From Cantharellus purpuraceus (taxonomy: Eukaryota > Basidiomycota > Agaricomycetes > Cantharellales > Hydnaceae): a DNA stretch of 64,000 bases. Location of the stretch: NCBI GenBank assembly GCA_025174535.1, contig JALBUN010000029.1:148187-212186 (forward strand), in the 5' to 3' direction. Position 1 is the stretch's first letter; each line of letters starts with the position of its first letter. Both the position numbers and the translations under genes were made by a program. Positions 22,423 through 32,856 of this stretch are shown here, piece after piece. The notes beneath the pieces are model-generated. The model was not told the DNA's origin. It made no database searches and saw only the letters and a program-made list of their open reading frames with translations.

Positions 22423-24047
22423 ATGATCACAGGAGAAGGAGACATATTCCTGGAACGTGTGTGGAACTGCACCAACAGAGATGAAAAGGTTGTAAAGGCT
22501 CTTAAGGAACTTGGTCCCTCTTGGAATTTACGAGGACAGGAATGGACCGAGGAGAATGGACTCGTCCTCTATCGTGGCAAGGTATATGTCCCTCTTGACC
22601 CAAAATTGCGCCATGACATTGTAAGGGCACACCACGATACTCACATTACAGGTCACCCTGATCGCTGGAGAACAACAGAACTTGTATCCCGCAGCTACTG
22701 GTGGCCTGGATTTGGACGATACATTGCCAAATATGTCAAGGGATGTGACCTCTGCAATCGGACAAAAACTTTCCCTGCTCCTCCTATGGGTAAACTCCTG
22801 CCTAATCGTGTCCCAGATTGGAGGTGGCAAGTGATATCTGTTGACCTTATTGTAGAACTACCCATCAGCCATGGCTATGATGCACTCCTTGTCGTTGTGG
22901 ACCGTCTTTCCAAATGAGCACATGTTATCCCTACCACCTCTGCATCAACTCCATAGGAGTTGCACAACTTTTCTGAGACCATGTGTGGAAACACCACGGC
23001 CTTCCTGAGGAGATCATCAGTGACCGTGGCACCCAGTTTGTCTCTCAATTTATGTGCGAGCTCAATAAGCTTTTGGGGATCAAGGTTGCAGCATCCACAG
23101 CATATCATCCACAAACCGATGGTCAGACGGAAAGGGTCAATCAAGAAATTGAACAATACTTGAGGCTTTTCGTCAATCAGCGCCAGGATGACTGGATTGA
23201 GTGGGTTCCTCTTGCCGAATTCACATACAACAACCGCATCCACTCCTCCACGCAATCAACCCCCTTCATGCTTGATACAGGCCAACACCCAAGGCTTGGG
23301 CTAGAGCCAATCCAAGAGACACAACTTGAAGCACTGGAAGAATTCACTGAGCGTATGGAGATGGCCACCACTGAGGCTTGCTCTGCCCTGGAAAAGGCAG
23401 CAGATGATATGGCACGATTCTATGATGCCCATCGGCAAGCAGCCCCAGTATACAAACTTGGTGACAAGGTCTGGCTCAATGCACAAAATATCACCACCAC
23501 CCATCCAACCAAGAAACTTGATCACAAATGGTTAGGACTGTATGTGATTAATAAGGTGGTCTCACGAAATGCCTATGGCCTACGACTTCCCCCAATCTTT
23601 GGCCGCACTCATCCAGTGTTCTCTGTTGTCTTACTCCATCCTTATGAAAAGGATCCCATCCCTGAATGCCAGTCATCTCCTCCACCACCTCCAGTCATTT
23701 GAGATGGAGTACAGGAATATGAAGTTGAGAAGATCCTTGACAGCAGAGTTTTCCGAGGAAGACTGGAATACCTGGTGTGTTGGAAGGGCTATGGAGCTGC
23801 TGACAACCTCTGGATCCCAGCTAAGGATGCCAGTGGGGCTAGAAGGCGCATTGCAGACTTCCATCGGGAAAATCCTGAAGCCCCAAGGCGTATTTTGGCA
23901 GCCACCTATGCGGCTCTTCCCTTCAGACGCTTTGAGAACTTCACAGAACCTCCCAAACAGGTCCTCTTTGATTGGACAGCTGGCAGGAACCCAACACGTG
24001 GTATTGGACACATTTCAGAGCCGCAGAATAGGCACAGTGAAGCTTAG
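22423..24047 (+). pseudogene. Inner chromovirus integrase and chromodomain
   Basis: An integrase of the gypsy type. The zinc-binding H-H-C-C is visible as ITGHPDRWRT ... CDLCNRTK (22649-22768) and the core as ISVDLIVELP, ISDRGTQFVSQF and a downstream Glu in TERVNQEIEQ. Nonsense TGAs occur at 22915-22917, 22974-22976 and 23700-23702, each where CGA would fit, and a frameshift lies near 22955. A GPY/F-like region (HKWLGLYVINKV) precedes a chromodomain with EYEVEKILDSR, VCWKGYG and NLWIPAKD (23718-23830). The frame ends at 24045-24047. Confidence 0.88.
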
Positions 24048-24153
24048 CGCTCACCAAATTCATCCATACCGAAATTCCACTAATTGTATATAAGCCAGTG
24101 AATCCACTTCCCCTTCCTCAGTAAAACCATCATCGTTCACTACCCAACCCACC

Positions 24154-24549
24154 ATGCCTTACCAGTCTGAATCCACCCCTCTACACTCACTCCGTTCCTA
24201 CCCATCAATCACTTGGTCAGTTGACTCAAGGGATACTGCACATGCTGTAGAGGATTATAACCTCCCATCTCCACCTCCACAAGTTCATTTCCCCTTCTGG
24301 CATCGTAATCCATCAAGACACCAGACATACTACATCGGGGACCCTCTATTCATCGGCAACTATGACATACCATACGCCTTCCAAGGGCTCACCGGTAAAG
24401 TCACCTATGAGGGAGGGGAGATGATACTTGGAGCAGTTTTCAGCACTAACAATCCCATATCCCCAGAGAGTTCACCATCCCACTTTAATCCAAGGCAGAG
24501 AAGAGTCACCATCAACACTTGTCATGGGCTCTACTTTGGCAGAGAGTGA
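24154..24549 (+). CDS. Post-pol ORF3 of inner chromovirus
   Basis: A 131-codon intact frame between pol and the 3' LTR, starting MPYQSESTPL, 106 bp after the pol stop. No named family is recognised. Key segments are ITWSVDSRD, a PPPQVHFPF segment, YYIGDPLFIGN, a DIPYAFQG segment and a C-terminal GLYFGRE. The same ordered segments, similarly spaced, occur in the M-unit ORFs (7897-8331, 35337-35747), so I infer common origin. It is open although every other gene of the element carries nonsense or frameshift lesions, but with 131 codons this may be chance. No signal peptide or membrane segment is seen. An env-like role is possible by position but has no sequence support. Confidence 0.6.
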   Translation: MPYQSESTPLHSLRSYPSITWSVDSRDTAHAVEDYNLPSPPPQVHFPFWHRNPSRHQTYYIGDPLFIGNYDIPYAFQGLTGKVTYEGGEMILGAVFSTNNPISPESSPSHFNPRQRRVTINTCHGLYFGRE

Positions 24550-24643
24550 GAAGGGACCTTGCAGAGTGCTTCAGGGTGTGTCTCTCTTGAGATGGATGGG
24601 ATGATAGTGCATATCGAGACGACATGCATTAAGAGGGAGGTGA

Positions 24644-25004
24644 TGTCAGGGTTCAAATAAGTCATATTCTATTTTTAGTATTTTCTCTTGACACCCCTAT
24701 CAGCACAGCCTGTCAGGGTGCATCTCCCCTATTTCATTGCCCCTATCACTTCCCCTATGTTTCCTCCCCTATCTTGGTTCTCCTATCCGTCTCCATCATT
24801 TAGTATAAAGACTCGCCTTGGTGCAGTGTGATCCCTCAGCTTGATCTCTGAGGATATCCGCTGTACCAGGTAAGTCCCATGTAATTATCAGAAACAGCTG
24901 TATAGACTGAGGATATCCGCTGTACCAGCTGGCATTATTTCTTATCGGCTCTCACTTATTGAGTATCTTGTTGTTGTGGCCTCGTCATCAGTGTCGCCCT
25001 CACA
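24644..25004 (+). repeat. Inner chromovirus 3' LTR with purine tract
   Basis: 361 bp, nearly identical to the 5' copy (one base shorter in a C run). The purine tract AAGAGGGAGGTGA occupies 24631-24643, directly adjoining TGTCAGG. Followed by the ATAGC duplication. Confidence 0.95.
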
Positions 25005-25009
25005 ATAGC

Positions 25010-28000
25010 CTCCATACGGGCTGAGGGCTGTGTTGGTACTCCCTGTACGACAAACGAGGTCTGCCTGAATGCATCCGCTCTTTCCCACTCCGACTCCCTT
25101 ACCCTCCTCGCCCACTCCAACTCCATTCCCGATACCGCTATTCAAGCGTTAATTGACTCCAGTTCTACTCACTGTTTCCTCGATTCCTCTTTTTCCAATT
25201 TACATAAACTCCATACATACACCATAACTCCAATACCACTCCAATTATTTGATGGCACTACTAATGCTGTTGTTTCACGAGCTATAGATTTGTCTATCCG
25301 TTTTTCTGTCGGAGAAATCCAGAACCTTACATTCTATGTTACTCCGCTTGACTCCAGCTGTTCTGTGGTTCTTGGACATAACTGGCTCACCCGCTACAAT
25401 CCATTGATTGACTGGGCATTGGGCCATATCACATTCCGTTCTCCAGTACAAGCTGTGTCATCCCCGATGTCACCAGCAACTTTAGGTGCGAAATTATCCT
25501 CCGCCTCCGCTGACTCCACTCCGATAGATACTCCATCTACCCCTCAGTTCATATCGATGGTGGATGCTATGGTCTTCACCAGACTAAGCAAGCTGGACGG
25601 TTCTCACATTCCAGGTTCACCTCTCTGATCCAATATTCCTCGCTGCTTGTTCCGCCCGATCCACTCCACCGGACCTCTCTATGGTTCCCAAGGAGTATCA
25701 TGAGTTCGCCGACGTGTTCAGCAAGTCTAAAGCCGACTCCCTAGCGGAACACCGACCATACGATCTCAAGATCAAACTGGATGACAACTCCACCCCTCCG
25801 CTTGGCCCTATCTACTCACTATCACAAAAAGAGCTATTGGCCCTCCGAACATTCATAGACGAGAACTTGGCCACAGGCTTCATCCACCCATCCCTATCTC
25901 CTCATGGAGCTCCGGTCCTATTTGTCCGCAAAAAGGATGGATCACTCTGTCTATGCGTCGACTTCTGTGGACTCAACAAAATCACCAAGAAAGACTGATA
26001 CCTGATACCCCGCACCGCGGACCTACTCGAGAGTCCTCTAAAGGCTAAGATCTACTCCAAAATAGATCTCTGACATGCCTACCATCTAGTCTGTATCCGA
26101 GAAGGCGATGAATGGAAAACGACCTTCCGCACACGATATGGATCTTTCAAGTGGTGTGTCATGCCCTTCGGTCTAACCAATGCTCCGGCCGCTTTCCAGA
26201 GGTTCATGAATGATACCTTCGCCAACCTTCTCGATGTGACTGTCCTCATTTACTTAGATGACATTCTGGTATATTCGGAATGAAGAAGAACATCGGACAC
26301 ATGTCCGAGAGGTACTCCGACGTCTCCGAAAACATGGCCTCTTCGCCCACACTGACAAATGCGAATTCCACTCCGATTCAGTTGAATACCTAGGCTATAT
26401 CCTCTCCCCAGCAGGATTAACAATGTCCGATGACAAAATCAAAGCCATACAGGAATGGCCAGAACCCCGGAAAGTCAAGGACGTACAGTCCTTCCTCGGG
26501 TTCGCCAACTTCTACTGCCGCTTTATTCATGGCTACTCTGATATCACTGTTCCACTCACCCGACTCACTAGGAAGGGTATCCAATGGAATTTCACTGACG
26601 AATGTAGACAGAGTTTTGAGACCTTGAAAAAGGCCTTTACTTCCACTCCGATACTGACTCATTGGGTTCCAGATGTTCCCATCCTATTAGAGACCAACGC
26701 CTCCGACTATGCACTTGCTGCAATCCTGTCCATCATCTCTCCGGACGACGGACAAGTCCACCCGATCGCTTTTCACTCGCGTACATTTATGCCCCCAAAC
26801 TGAACTATGACATCCATGACAAAGAGCTCCTTGCCATATATGAAGCCTTCCGGATATGGAGACACTACCTTGAGGGTCCCTCCGATCCAGTGGACGTCAT
26901 AACTGACCACAAGAACTTGGAATACTTCTCCACAACGAAAGTGCTCACCCGGAGACAGGTCCAATGGTCCGAGTACCTATCTCAGTTCAACCTCATTATC
27001 TGTTTCCGTCCTGGTCGACTCGGAGCAAAGCCCGATGCGTTAACTAGACGATGGGACGTCTACCCTAAAGAGGGGAATAGCAACTATGCCACTGTAAACC
27101 CCCACAACTTTCGTCCTGTGTTTACTAACGAGCAGCTGGCATCGTCCCTACGAGCATCCACTCTCATGACTCCCACTCTCCGAGCTGTCACCATTATGGA
27201 CATCGACCAATCCACTCCAACATCCGCTCATCACTCCGATCTGATCCCATTGTGGTTAAACACTTGGACAACCCTTCCAATCCGAAATGGTCACTTGACC
27301 CCGAAGGACACCTCCAACACAACAACCGGATATACATCCCTGACGCCAACGGCCTCCGACTCCGAGTTTTGCAGTATTATCATGATCACCTGATCTCTGG
27401 CCACTTCGGGCAAAATCGCACACAAGGATTAATCCGACGAGACTATGTATGGCCAAAAAATGCGGGAATACATTCAACACTACTGTAACTCCTGCACCAC
27501 ATGTATGCGCTCAAAATCGCAAAGGCACAAACCCTACGGAACGCTCAAACAACTTCCGATCCCAGAGCAACCATGGAACTCCATCTCCATGGATTTCATA
27601 GAGAAGCTCCCCCCATTGCTCGGATATGACACCATACTCGTGATTGTCGACAGGTTCACCAAACAGTCACTATTCATTCCGACGCATGACACCATCACCT
27701 CCGCCTCGCTAGCTAAATTGTTCATTCTCCATGTATTCTCTAAACACAGAGTCCCATCGCATGTCACATCCGATCGGGGTTCGGAGTTCATGTCCTCCTT
27801 CTTCTGCACATTAGGAAAGGCTCTCAACATGAAGCTCCATTTCACCTCCGGATACCATCCTGAAGGAGACAGACAAACGGAACGAATGAATCAGTCACTG
27901 GAACAATATCTCCGAATCTATTGTAACTATCAACAAGACAACTGGGCTGATCTACTTCCAATCACAGAGTTTGCCTACAACAATGCTCCAAATGCAACTA

Positions 28001-28669
28001 CCGGCATCTCTCCATTCTTTGCTAATAAAGGCTACCATCCAAACATCTCTGCCCACCCCAAGAAAGAACTTGCCTCCACCAAAGCCCACCAATTCATAAC
28101 CGACCTTGATCAACTACACCAACATCTCCGAGAGACCATCTCCGATGCCCAGAAACAATATCAAGTCTCCACAGACTGATGCCGCATTCCGGCTCCGGAC
28201 CTGCAAATCAGAGACAAAGTATTTGTTAAGGCCGAACACTTCCGGACCACCCGTCCATCAAAGAAACTCTCCGAGAAATACTTAGGTCCTTATGAGGTCA
28301 TTGCTCGCGTGGGCAGCAGGTCTTTCACCCTCCGCCTCCCAGACCACTTCCGAGCAGTTCATCCGGTCTTCCATATATCAATGCTCGAACCCGCTACTAC
28401 GAATGAGATCTCCGGTCGCACGCAACCCCCACCTCCCCCGATCATCATTGAAGGAGACAATGAATATGAGATCTCGGAGATCCTGGACTTGAAGATTGAC
28501 CGTCAATACAAGTGCAAGCTCCAGTACTAAGTCAAATGGACTGGATATGAAGGCACTGATGAAGAGTCCTCATGGATCTCCACGTCCGAACTCAATCACG
28601 CATCCGAATCCGTGTCTGATTTTCACTCTGCTTATCCAGACAAACCTGGCCCTCTTATGAATCTTTAAG
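25010..28669 (+). pseudogene. Gypsy copy 2 pol: protease, RT, RNase H, integrase, chromodomain
   Basis: The protease active site reads [11 protein letters not shown] where DSG is expected (about 25150). RT has VRKKDGS, an intact YLDDILVY (Asp codons 26257-26262) and [10 protein letters not shown]. TGAs near 25996 and 26071 replace expected Arg codons, and a frameshift follows the DD box. RNase H ([14 protein letters not shown]) is near 26690 and integrase follows, with the zinc-binding CNSCTTCMRSK near 27490, VTSDRGSEF near 27767 and GYHPEGDRQTER near 27850. A TGA near 28178 and a TAA near 28528 interrupt the tail. The chromodomain is YEISEILDLKI ... WISTSELN (28466-28600). The end converges on the antisense gene 200 bp downstream. 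Confidence 0.9.
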
Positions 28670-28867
28670 TTCGATTACTAATGCTAATTCTATTATTTTG
28701 CATCACCATTTTATTACAAGTCAAGGGAAATTACCAGCCTGCTCAAAAAAAAAAAAAAGAAATCTCCGAAGGAATATCACTCCACCTCATTCTTTCTCCA
28801 TTCTGAAATTTATAATCATTTTCATCTTTATTTTATACATCGCGTTTCCTTTTCCCCTTTCCCTTAT

Positions 28868-30532
28868 CTACCTCAGGCTCCGCCTCCGACCCTCATCACT
28901 CTCTACATCCGACACCCAATCCTTCTCATCTCCCATGTCTGAATCCTCGTCCAATGGGGCCATGAACTTCCGCAACCGACGTAACTCGGCTGTCTGACGA
29001 CCCTCCAGAACCTCCTTCTGTTTCATCGTCCTCACCAAGTCTACTAACAACCCCTCCATCCGCCGAAGGTGCTCCAACTGCAGGTTAACCAGCCTGATAA
29101 GCTGGCCCACAGTGCTATTGGGTGCAGAGATGCGCCCCGTACCTGCACTGGTTGTTGCCCCTTCCGATCTGACACCGCTACCCCCGGCTGCCACAGCACC
29201 CGTCTCAGTCCGCCTCTTTTTTGTCAGACAACCCTCCGATTCTTTCTCTGCCCCTCCTTGTACCACTAGTCGGGGCTTGATGCTCCGACTCCGGGGATTG
29301 AACTTTCCATCGATCCTACACCCTCCTTTCTGACCCCGACAACGATCGCAGGACCGAAGGCGGCGAGTTGGGCCGGTAGGCCACACGCACTCCACACCCG
29401 CATCACGACATAAGTTGCAAGTTATGCTGGGTCCGCCGAATGGCTCTGTTGGAGCCAGAGCCTTGGGTGGTCCGCCCCTCCTCACTGCGGCCTCCAAGCA
29501 TTCCCTCTCCTCCTCCTTGTCCTGCTGTTCTGTGGCCGCCTTCTCCATCTCACGCTTCCGAATCTGAATTGCCGACCTTGCAACATGCAGCTCCTTCTTA
29601 CAGGTCACCAACACGCGACTCTCTGCCTTGCACCATATGACCCTCCGGTCCACCTCCCGCTTCTCAGTATCAGCACTCGGGTAGGCCTTCAGTGAAAGGA
29701 CCGTGACGTCAAGGTTCTTCTTGGTGGTAGCGGCATAGAGCTCTGCCCTTTTGCGAGCCTCGACCGCAGCTACCCAAGCCATCTCCTCGTAAGAATTCAA
29801 AGTAGGATCTGGCTCCACATCCGTCCCAACATCCATGCCCGCCTCAGGCTCCGCATTTGCGTCGAGCTCCATATTGGCATTGGGATCTGCTTCCACCTCC
29901 ACCCTCTCCATCTCCGCCACATCATCTTCCTCAGCTGCCCCCAACTCAAATAAGGGCCGTGCCCACGGACGTAACGGCGAGTCCTCTGCAGTGACAGTCC
30001 TCGAACGAGTCGCCTCCGTCCGTGTAACGGAGATGATGGCGACTTCCAGGGTCCCTGGCCATATGGGCACGCTCGGACTTCCTGGGTGGCTGGTTTTCCC
30101 TGCCCCAGTCACCTCCTCCTCTACCTCCATGGCCGCCTCTAACTCGTGTGCCTGCTCCTCCACTTCCTTCAGTCTCGTGGCCTCCATCGCTGCCACAAGT
30201 TCACCTTGCGGGCCCTCTCTGCCTTTGCTTCCTCCTCTTTCCTTCTCCATTCCGTCTGGGCCGCCTCTTTCCGTCGCTCCTCCTCCTCCTCCTTCCGCCT
30301 CCGCTCTGCCTCCTCCTCCTTCCGCCTCCATTCCACCTCCTCCTCCTCCTTCCACCTCCCGCTCCTCCTCCTCCTCCTCCTTCCGCTTCCGCTCTGCCTC
30401 CTCCTCCTCCTTCCATCTCTGTTCTGCTTCCTCCTCCTCTTTCCATTTCCGCTCCTCTTCCTCTTCCTTCCGTCGGGCCAAGAGCAACTGCTCCAGCTCG
30501 GCCACGCTCATGCTTGCCAAAGGGTTTGACAT
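28868..30532 (-). CDS. Antisense Zn2Cys6/coiled-coil protein gene of gypsy copy 2
   Basis: An intact 554-codon frame on the strand opposite gag-pol, between pol and the 3' LTR. An in-frame ATG at 30556 exists, but the minus-strand ATATAAAAGG (30563-30572) is only about 10 bp from it. The ATG at 30532 (MSNPLASMSV), about 31-40 bp past that TATA box and conserved in all three copies, is the better start. Layout: a Glu/Lys/Arg-rich coiled coil (residues about 20-120), an acidic middle, a cysteine cluster CNLCRDAGVEC ... SCDRCRGQKGGC, then a heptad-like region (about residues 470-530). The cluster spacing CX2CX6CX12CX2CX6C is that of fungal Zn(II)2Cys6 DNA-binding domains. The C-terminus is shortened by a frameshift relative to 11102-12756. 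Probably a nuclear DNA-binding protein by inference; no target is known. Confidence 0.75.
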   Translation of the reverse strand: MSNPLASMSVAELEQLLLARRKEEEEERKWKEEEEAEQRWKEEEEAERKRKEEEEEEREVEGGGGGGMEAEGGGGRAEAEGGGGGATERGGPDGMEKERGGSKGREGPQGELVAAMEATRLKEVEEQAHELEAAMEVEEEVTGAGKTSHPGSPSVPIWPGTLEVAIISVTRTEATRSRTVTAEDSPLRPWARPLFELGAAEEDDVAEMERVEVEADPNANMELDANAEPEAGMDVGTDVEPDPTLNSYEEMAWVAAVEARKRAELYAATTKKNLDVTVLSLKAYPSADTEKREVDRRVIWCKAESRVLVTCKKELHVARSAIQIRKREMEKAATEQQDKEEERECLEAAVRRGGPPKALAPTEPFGGPSITCNLCRDAGVECVWPTGPTRRLRSCDRCRGQKGGCRIDGKFNPRSRSIKPRLVVQGGAEKESEGCLTKKRRTETGAVAAGGSGVRSEGATTSAGTGRISAPNSTVGQLIRLVNLQLEHLRRMEGLLVDLVRTMKQKEVLEGRQTAELRRLRKFMAPLDEDSDMGDEKDWVSDVESDEGRRRSLR

Positions 30533-30562
30533 CGTTGAGGATAAGACCTCAATCATGCCCCT

Positions 30563-30572
30563 CCTTTTATAT
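30563..30572 (-). promoter_or_regulatory. TATA box of the antisense gene
   Basis: ATATAAAAGG on the minus strand, inside the element and outside the LTR. It is conserved at about 430-440 and degraded to CATAAAAGG at about 11064. Its distance from the conserved ATG (30532) suits a short 5' UTR. Confidence 0.55.
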
Positions 30573-30673
30573 GTCTCCAGACCCCCAGTATAACTCCGAC
30601 CGCGCCCAATCGTCTCACCTATTCAATCCACGGACATGAGGCCTCAGAGGCTCGGCCTTAAATGGAGAGATAC

Positions 30674-31190
30674 TGTTATGACTATATTCATTAACGCCCA
30701 GATCCCCGTCCGATCCACTCAGATCCCCGTGCATATGAAATCTATACTCCATTTGGAAACCGCTACGTCTCCATTTTCCTGTCCAATTGTCACTGCCGAT
30801 TCCGCCCATCCGTCTCCGGTTCCGATTGATGCATCAGCATCACCATGGGAACCTGGACATCCGTCCCCATCAGACTCGGACATACTCATGTAAGGCCCTC
30901 GGCCTCGGAGATCCATCACCGGAGTAATTATTATTAGATTTCAAAATATGTATTTAAGTTGCCCGACTGGGGACTTCATTCCCCAGTTTGATTATCGAAT
31001 CACGCCTAGCTCCTAAGTCCAGTCCTAACTCTCTAAGTCATACTCCGTCTCCAAAATCTTGGACACCAGTATTAGTGAGGGCGCAGCACATAAGCTGAAG
31101 CCAAGTCCATTCTGACCCCCACGATGTACTCCAACTCCAACCCAACCTCCGACCCAATCTCTGACCCCCAATCGGACCCAGTGCGTAACA
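30674..31190 (+). repeat. LTR-A, 3' LTR of gypsy copy 2
   Basis: 517 bp from TGTTATGAC to GTGCGTAACA. Preceded by the purine-rich AAATGGAGAGATAC (30660-30673) and followed by CAGAG, the second target-duplication copy. Confidence 0.95.
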
Positions 31191-31195
31191 CAGAG

Positions 31196-32430
31196 CTCCA
31201 TGGGGGGATAAGGATGGGCGGATGAAGCCCATGGCATCTATGAATGTTCAGAGAGCCAGTAGCTCTTTTTGGGATAGCAAGTAGATAGGGCCAAGTGGAG
31301 GGGTGGAGTTGTCATCCAACTCAATCTTGAGATCATATGGCCGGTGTTCCACTAGGGAGTTGGCTTTAGACTTGCTGAACATGTTGGCAAACTCATGATG
31401 CTCCTTAGGAACCATAGATAGGTCTGGTGGAGTTGATTGGGTGGAATGGGCAGTGAGGAGCATTGGATCGGAGAGGTGAACCTGGAACATGTGAGAGCCA
31501 TCCAGTTTGCTAAGTCTGGCAAAGACCATAGCATCCACCATTGATATAGACAGAGGGGTAGACAGAGTATCTATTGGAGTGGAGTCAGCAGAGGCAGAAG
31601 ATAATTTCACACCTATAGTTGCTGGTGATGTCAGGAATGACACAGCCTGCACTGGAGAACGGAATGTGATATGGCCCTTTGCCTTTGCTGCTGATGAGGT
31701 TGCCTTGTTGCAATCCTTGGCTTGGTGGCCAGGTTTTCCACAGAACAGGCAGAGGTTGTTGTCCATGCAGTGCTGGTGTTCCTGCTGGGTAAGTTTTCCA
31801 TCCTTCCCCAGCTTGGTGGAGAGGTCCAGAGTACTCTTGCAAGCTCCAGAGTTATTGCTGGTTCCAGAGTTGTTCTGACTGGAACCGGAAGTGGTGGTGT
31901 TACCAGTGTTTGACTTCTGGCCTGAGTTGGTGGTGGTCTTCTTATTGGACCCCTTGTTGGACTTTGGGGGCTTGTCCAATGATTTGTCCAATTTGTTGTT
32001 AGCCAAATTTTCGCAGGAGACCTCAGATTGATGTTCCCAATAATGGGTGTCAATGGATTGGGTAAGCTTGCAAAGCTTTACCAAAGTATCTGGCTTACTG
32101 ACACGTGATATCTCATCCTTGATGTGGGATGGGAGACCAACATAAAATTGGTGTCAGAGTGTGGTGTCGCCTCATTGGATTTCAGGGCTAGCTGCTGGAA
32201 ACTCACAATGTATTGTGTGATTTTGTGATTTTCCTTCATCTGAAGTCAATTGAGTTCATTCTCAGTGTTGACCTTAGGGTTGTAAGGACCAAAATCGGTC
32301 CGAAGTTCAGAGATGAAGTCAGAGTAGTCTTCTGACCATATCAGGTCGTTGGAGTCATCCATGAGCGCTGGCTCGAAGTAGTCCAGTGCAGTGCCCTTGA
32401 GATAGACTGTAGCCCTGTCCTCACCAGTCA
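31196..32430 (-). pseudogene. Gypsy copy 1: partial gag joined to RT N-part
   Basis: Continuation of copy 1 beyond gypsy copy 2. Read on the minus strand it begins in gag at a YLKGTALDYFEPAL segment (about 32410), passes the zinc knuckle CLFCGKPGHQAKDC (about 31760-31720), and then jumps from the AKAKG position straight to HITFRS. The protease is therefore deleted. It ends at the RT segment SLSPHGAL, where copy 2 is inserted. The 5' LTR and gag N-terminus are missing; the sequence right of about 32430 is unrelated. Confidence 0.85.
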
Positions 32431-32856
32431 TCAAACTAATACAAGGCTGCTGTCAAGGTCTTTTTTGTTCTGCCCACTCACTGAACAACAACTGGCCTGG
32501 GAGGCGATGAGGGAGCAGGTTCAACTGATGATGATCTAGGTCTCACATTTCAAATATACACCCATCTGATAGATTACAGGTGCCCATGGTAGAGATACTG
32601 CCCAGACCACTTCTTCAAGTATGTCTTCATAGTGTACTTAAACCTTAACTAATTTCATCTATAGGAGTGTGATGAGAAGAACAGGTTGGTAGTCCATGTC
32701 TGAAGACATCTATGGCCATACCATTTGCACCTCCACTGAGATAACTGCTGCCCAGATATTACTGTCCCCATTTGCATGATTTCTAACACCTCTACCAATG
32801 CTTCATGTCCTGCTGTGTTGGTCACTTCTGCTCCAGATTGTACTGCTGTGATGGAT
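32431..32856. other. Unrecognised DNA left of a solo LTR
   Basis: No gene or repeat is recognised. It is continuous with 33371-33630 once the solo LTR-A at 32857-33365 is removed. Confidence 0.5.

Larger units (their letters stand above)
18014..25004 (+). mobile_element. Inner Ty3/gypsy chromovirus with post-pol ORF
   Basis: Two LTRs of 362 and 361 bp (18014-18375 and 24644-25004) and a perfect ATAGC duplication (18009-18013 and 25005-25009). It interrupts gypsy copy 2 sixteen bases after its gag stop. Order is gag, protease, RT, RNase H, integrase, chromodomain, ORF3, purine tract. LTRs differ at only about seven sites, so it is younger than its host element, as nesting requires. Without the 562-bp insert in RT it is about 6.4 kb. 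Confidence 0.96.
16378..31190 (+). mobile_element. LTR-A gypsy chromovirus copy 2 (complete, nested)
   Basis: Bounded by LTR-A copies 16378-16904 and 30674-31190 and a perfect CAGAG duplication (16373-16377 and 31191-31195). It is inserted, in the opposite orientation, into the RT of a relative (copy 1). Order is LTR, gag, protease, RT, RNase H, integrase, chromodomain, antisense gene (minus strand), purine tract, LTR. Subtracting the inner chromovirus (18014-25004 plus its TSD copy) leaves about 7.8 kb. The two LTRs differ at a few percent of sites, mostly C/T and G/A. Confidence 0.95.

Noticed and set aside
24154..24549. ORF3 as an envelope protein
   Set aside because: Position after pol would fit, but there is no signal peptide, transmembrane helix, furin-like site or Cys pattern.
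29835..30639. Long plus-strand frames of 127-252 codons, Ser/Pro/Leu-rich
   Set aside because: They are complements of the Glu/Lys-rich coiled-coil part of the minus-strand Zn2Cys6 gene. Low-complexity purine tracts keep the opposite strand open.
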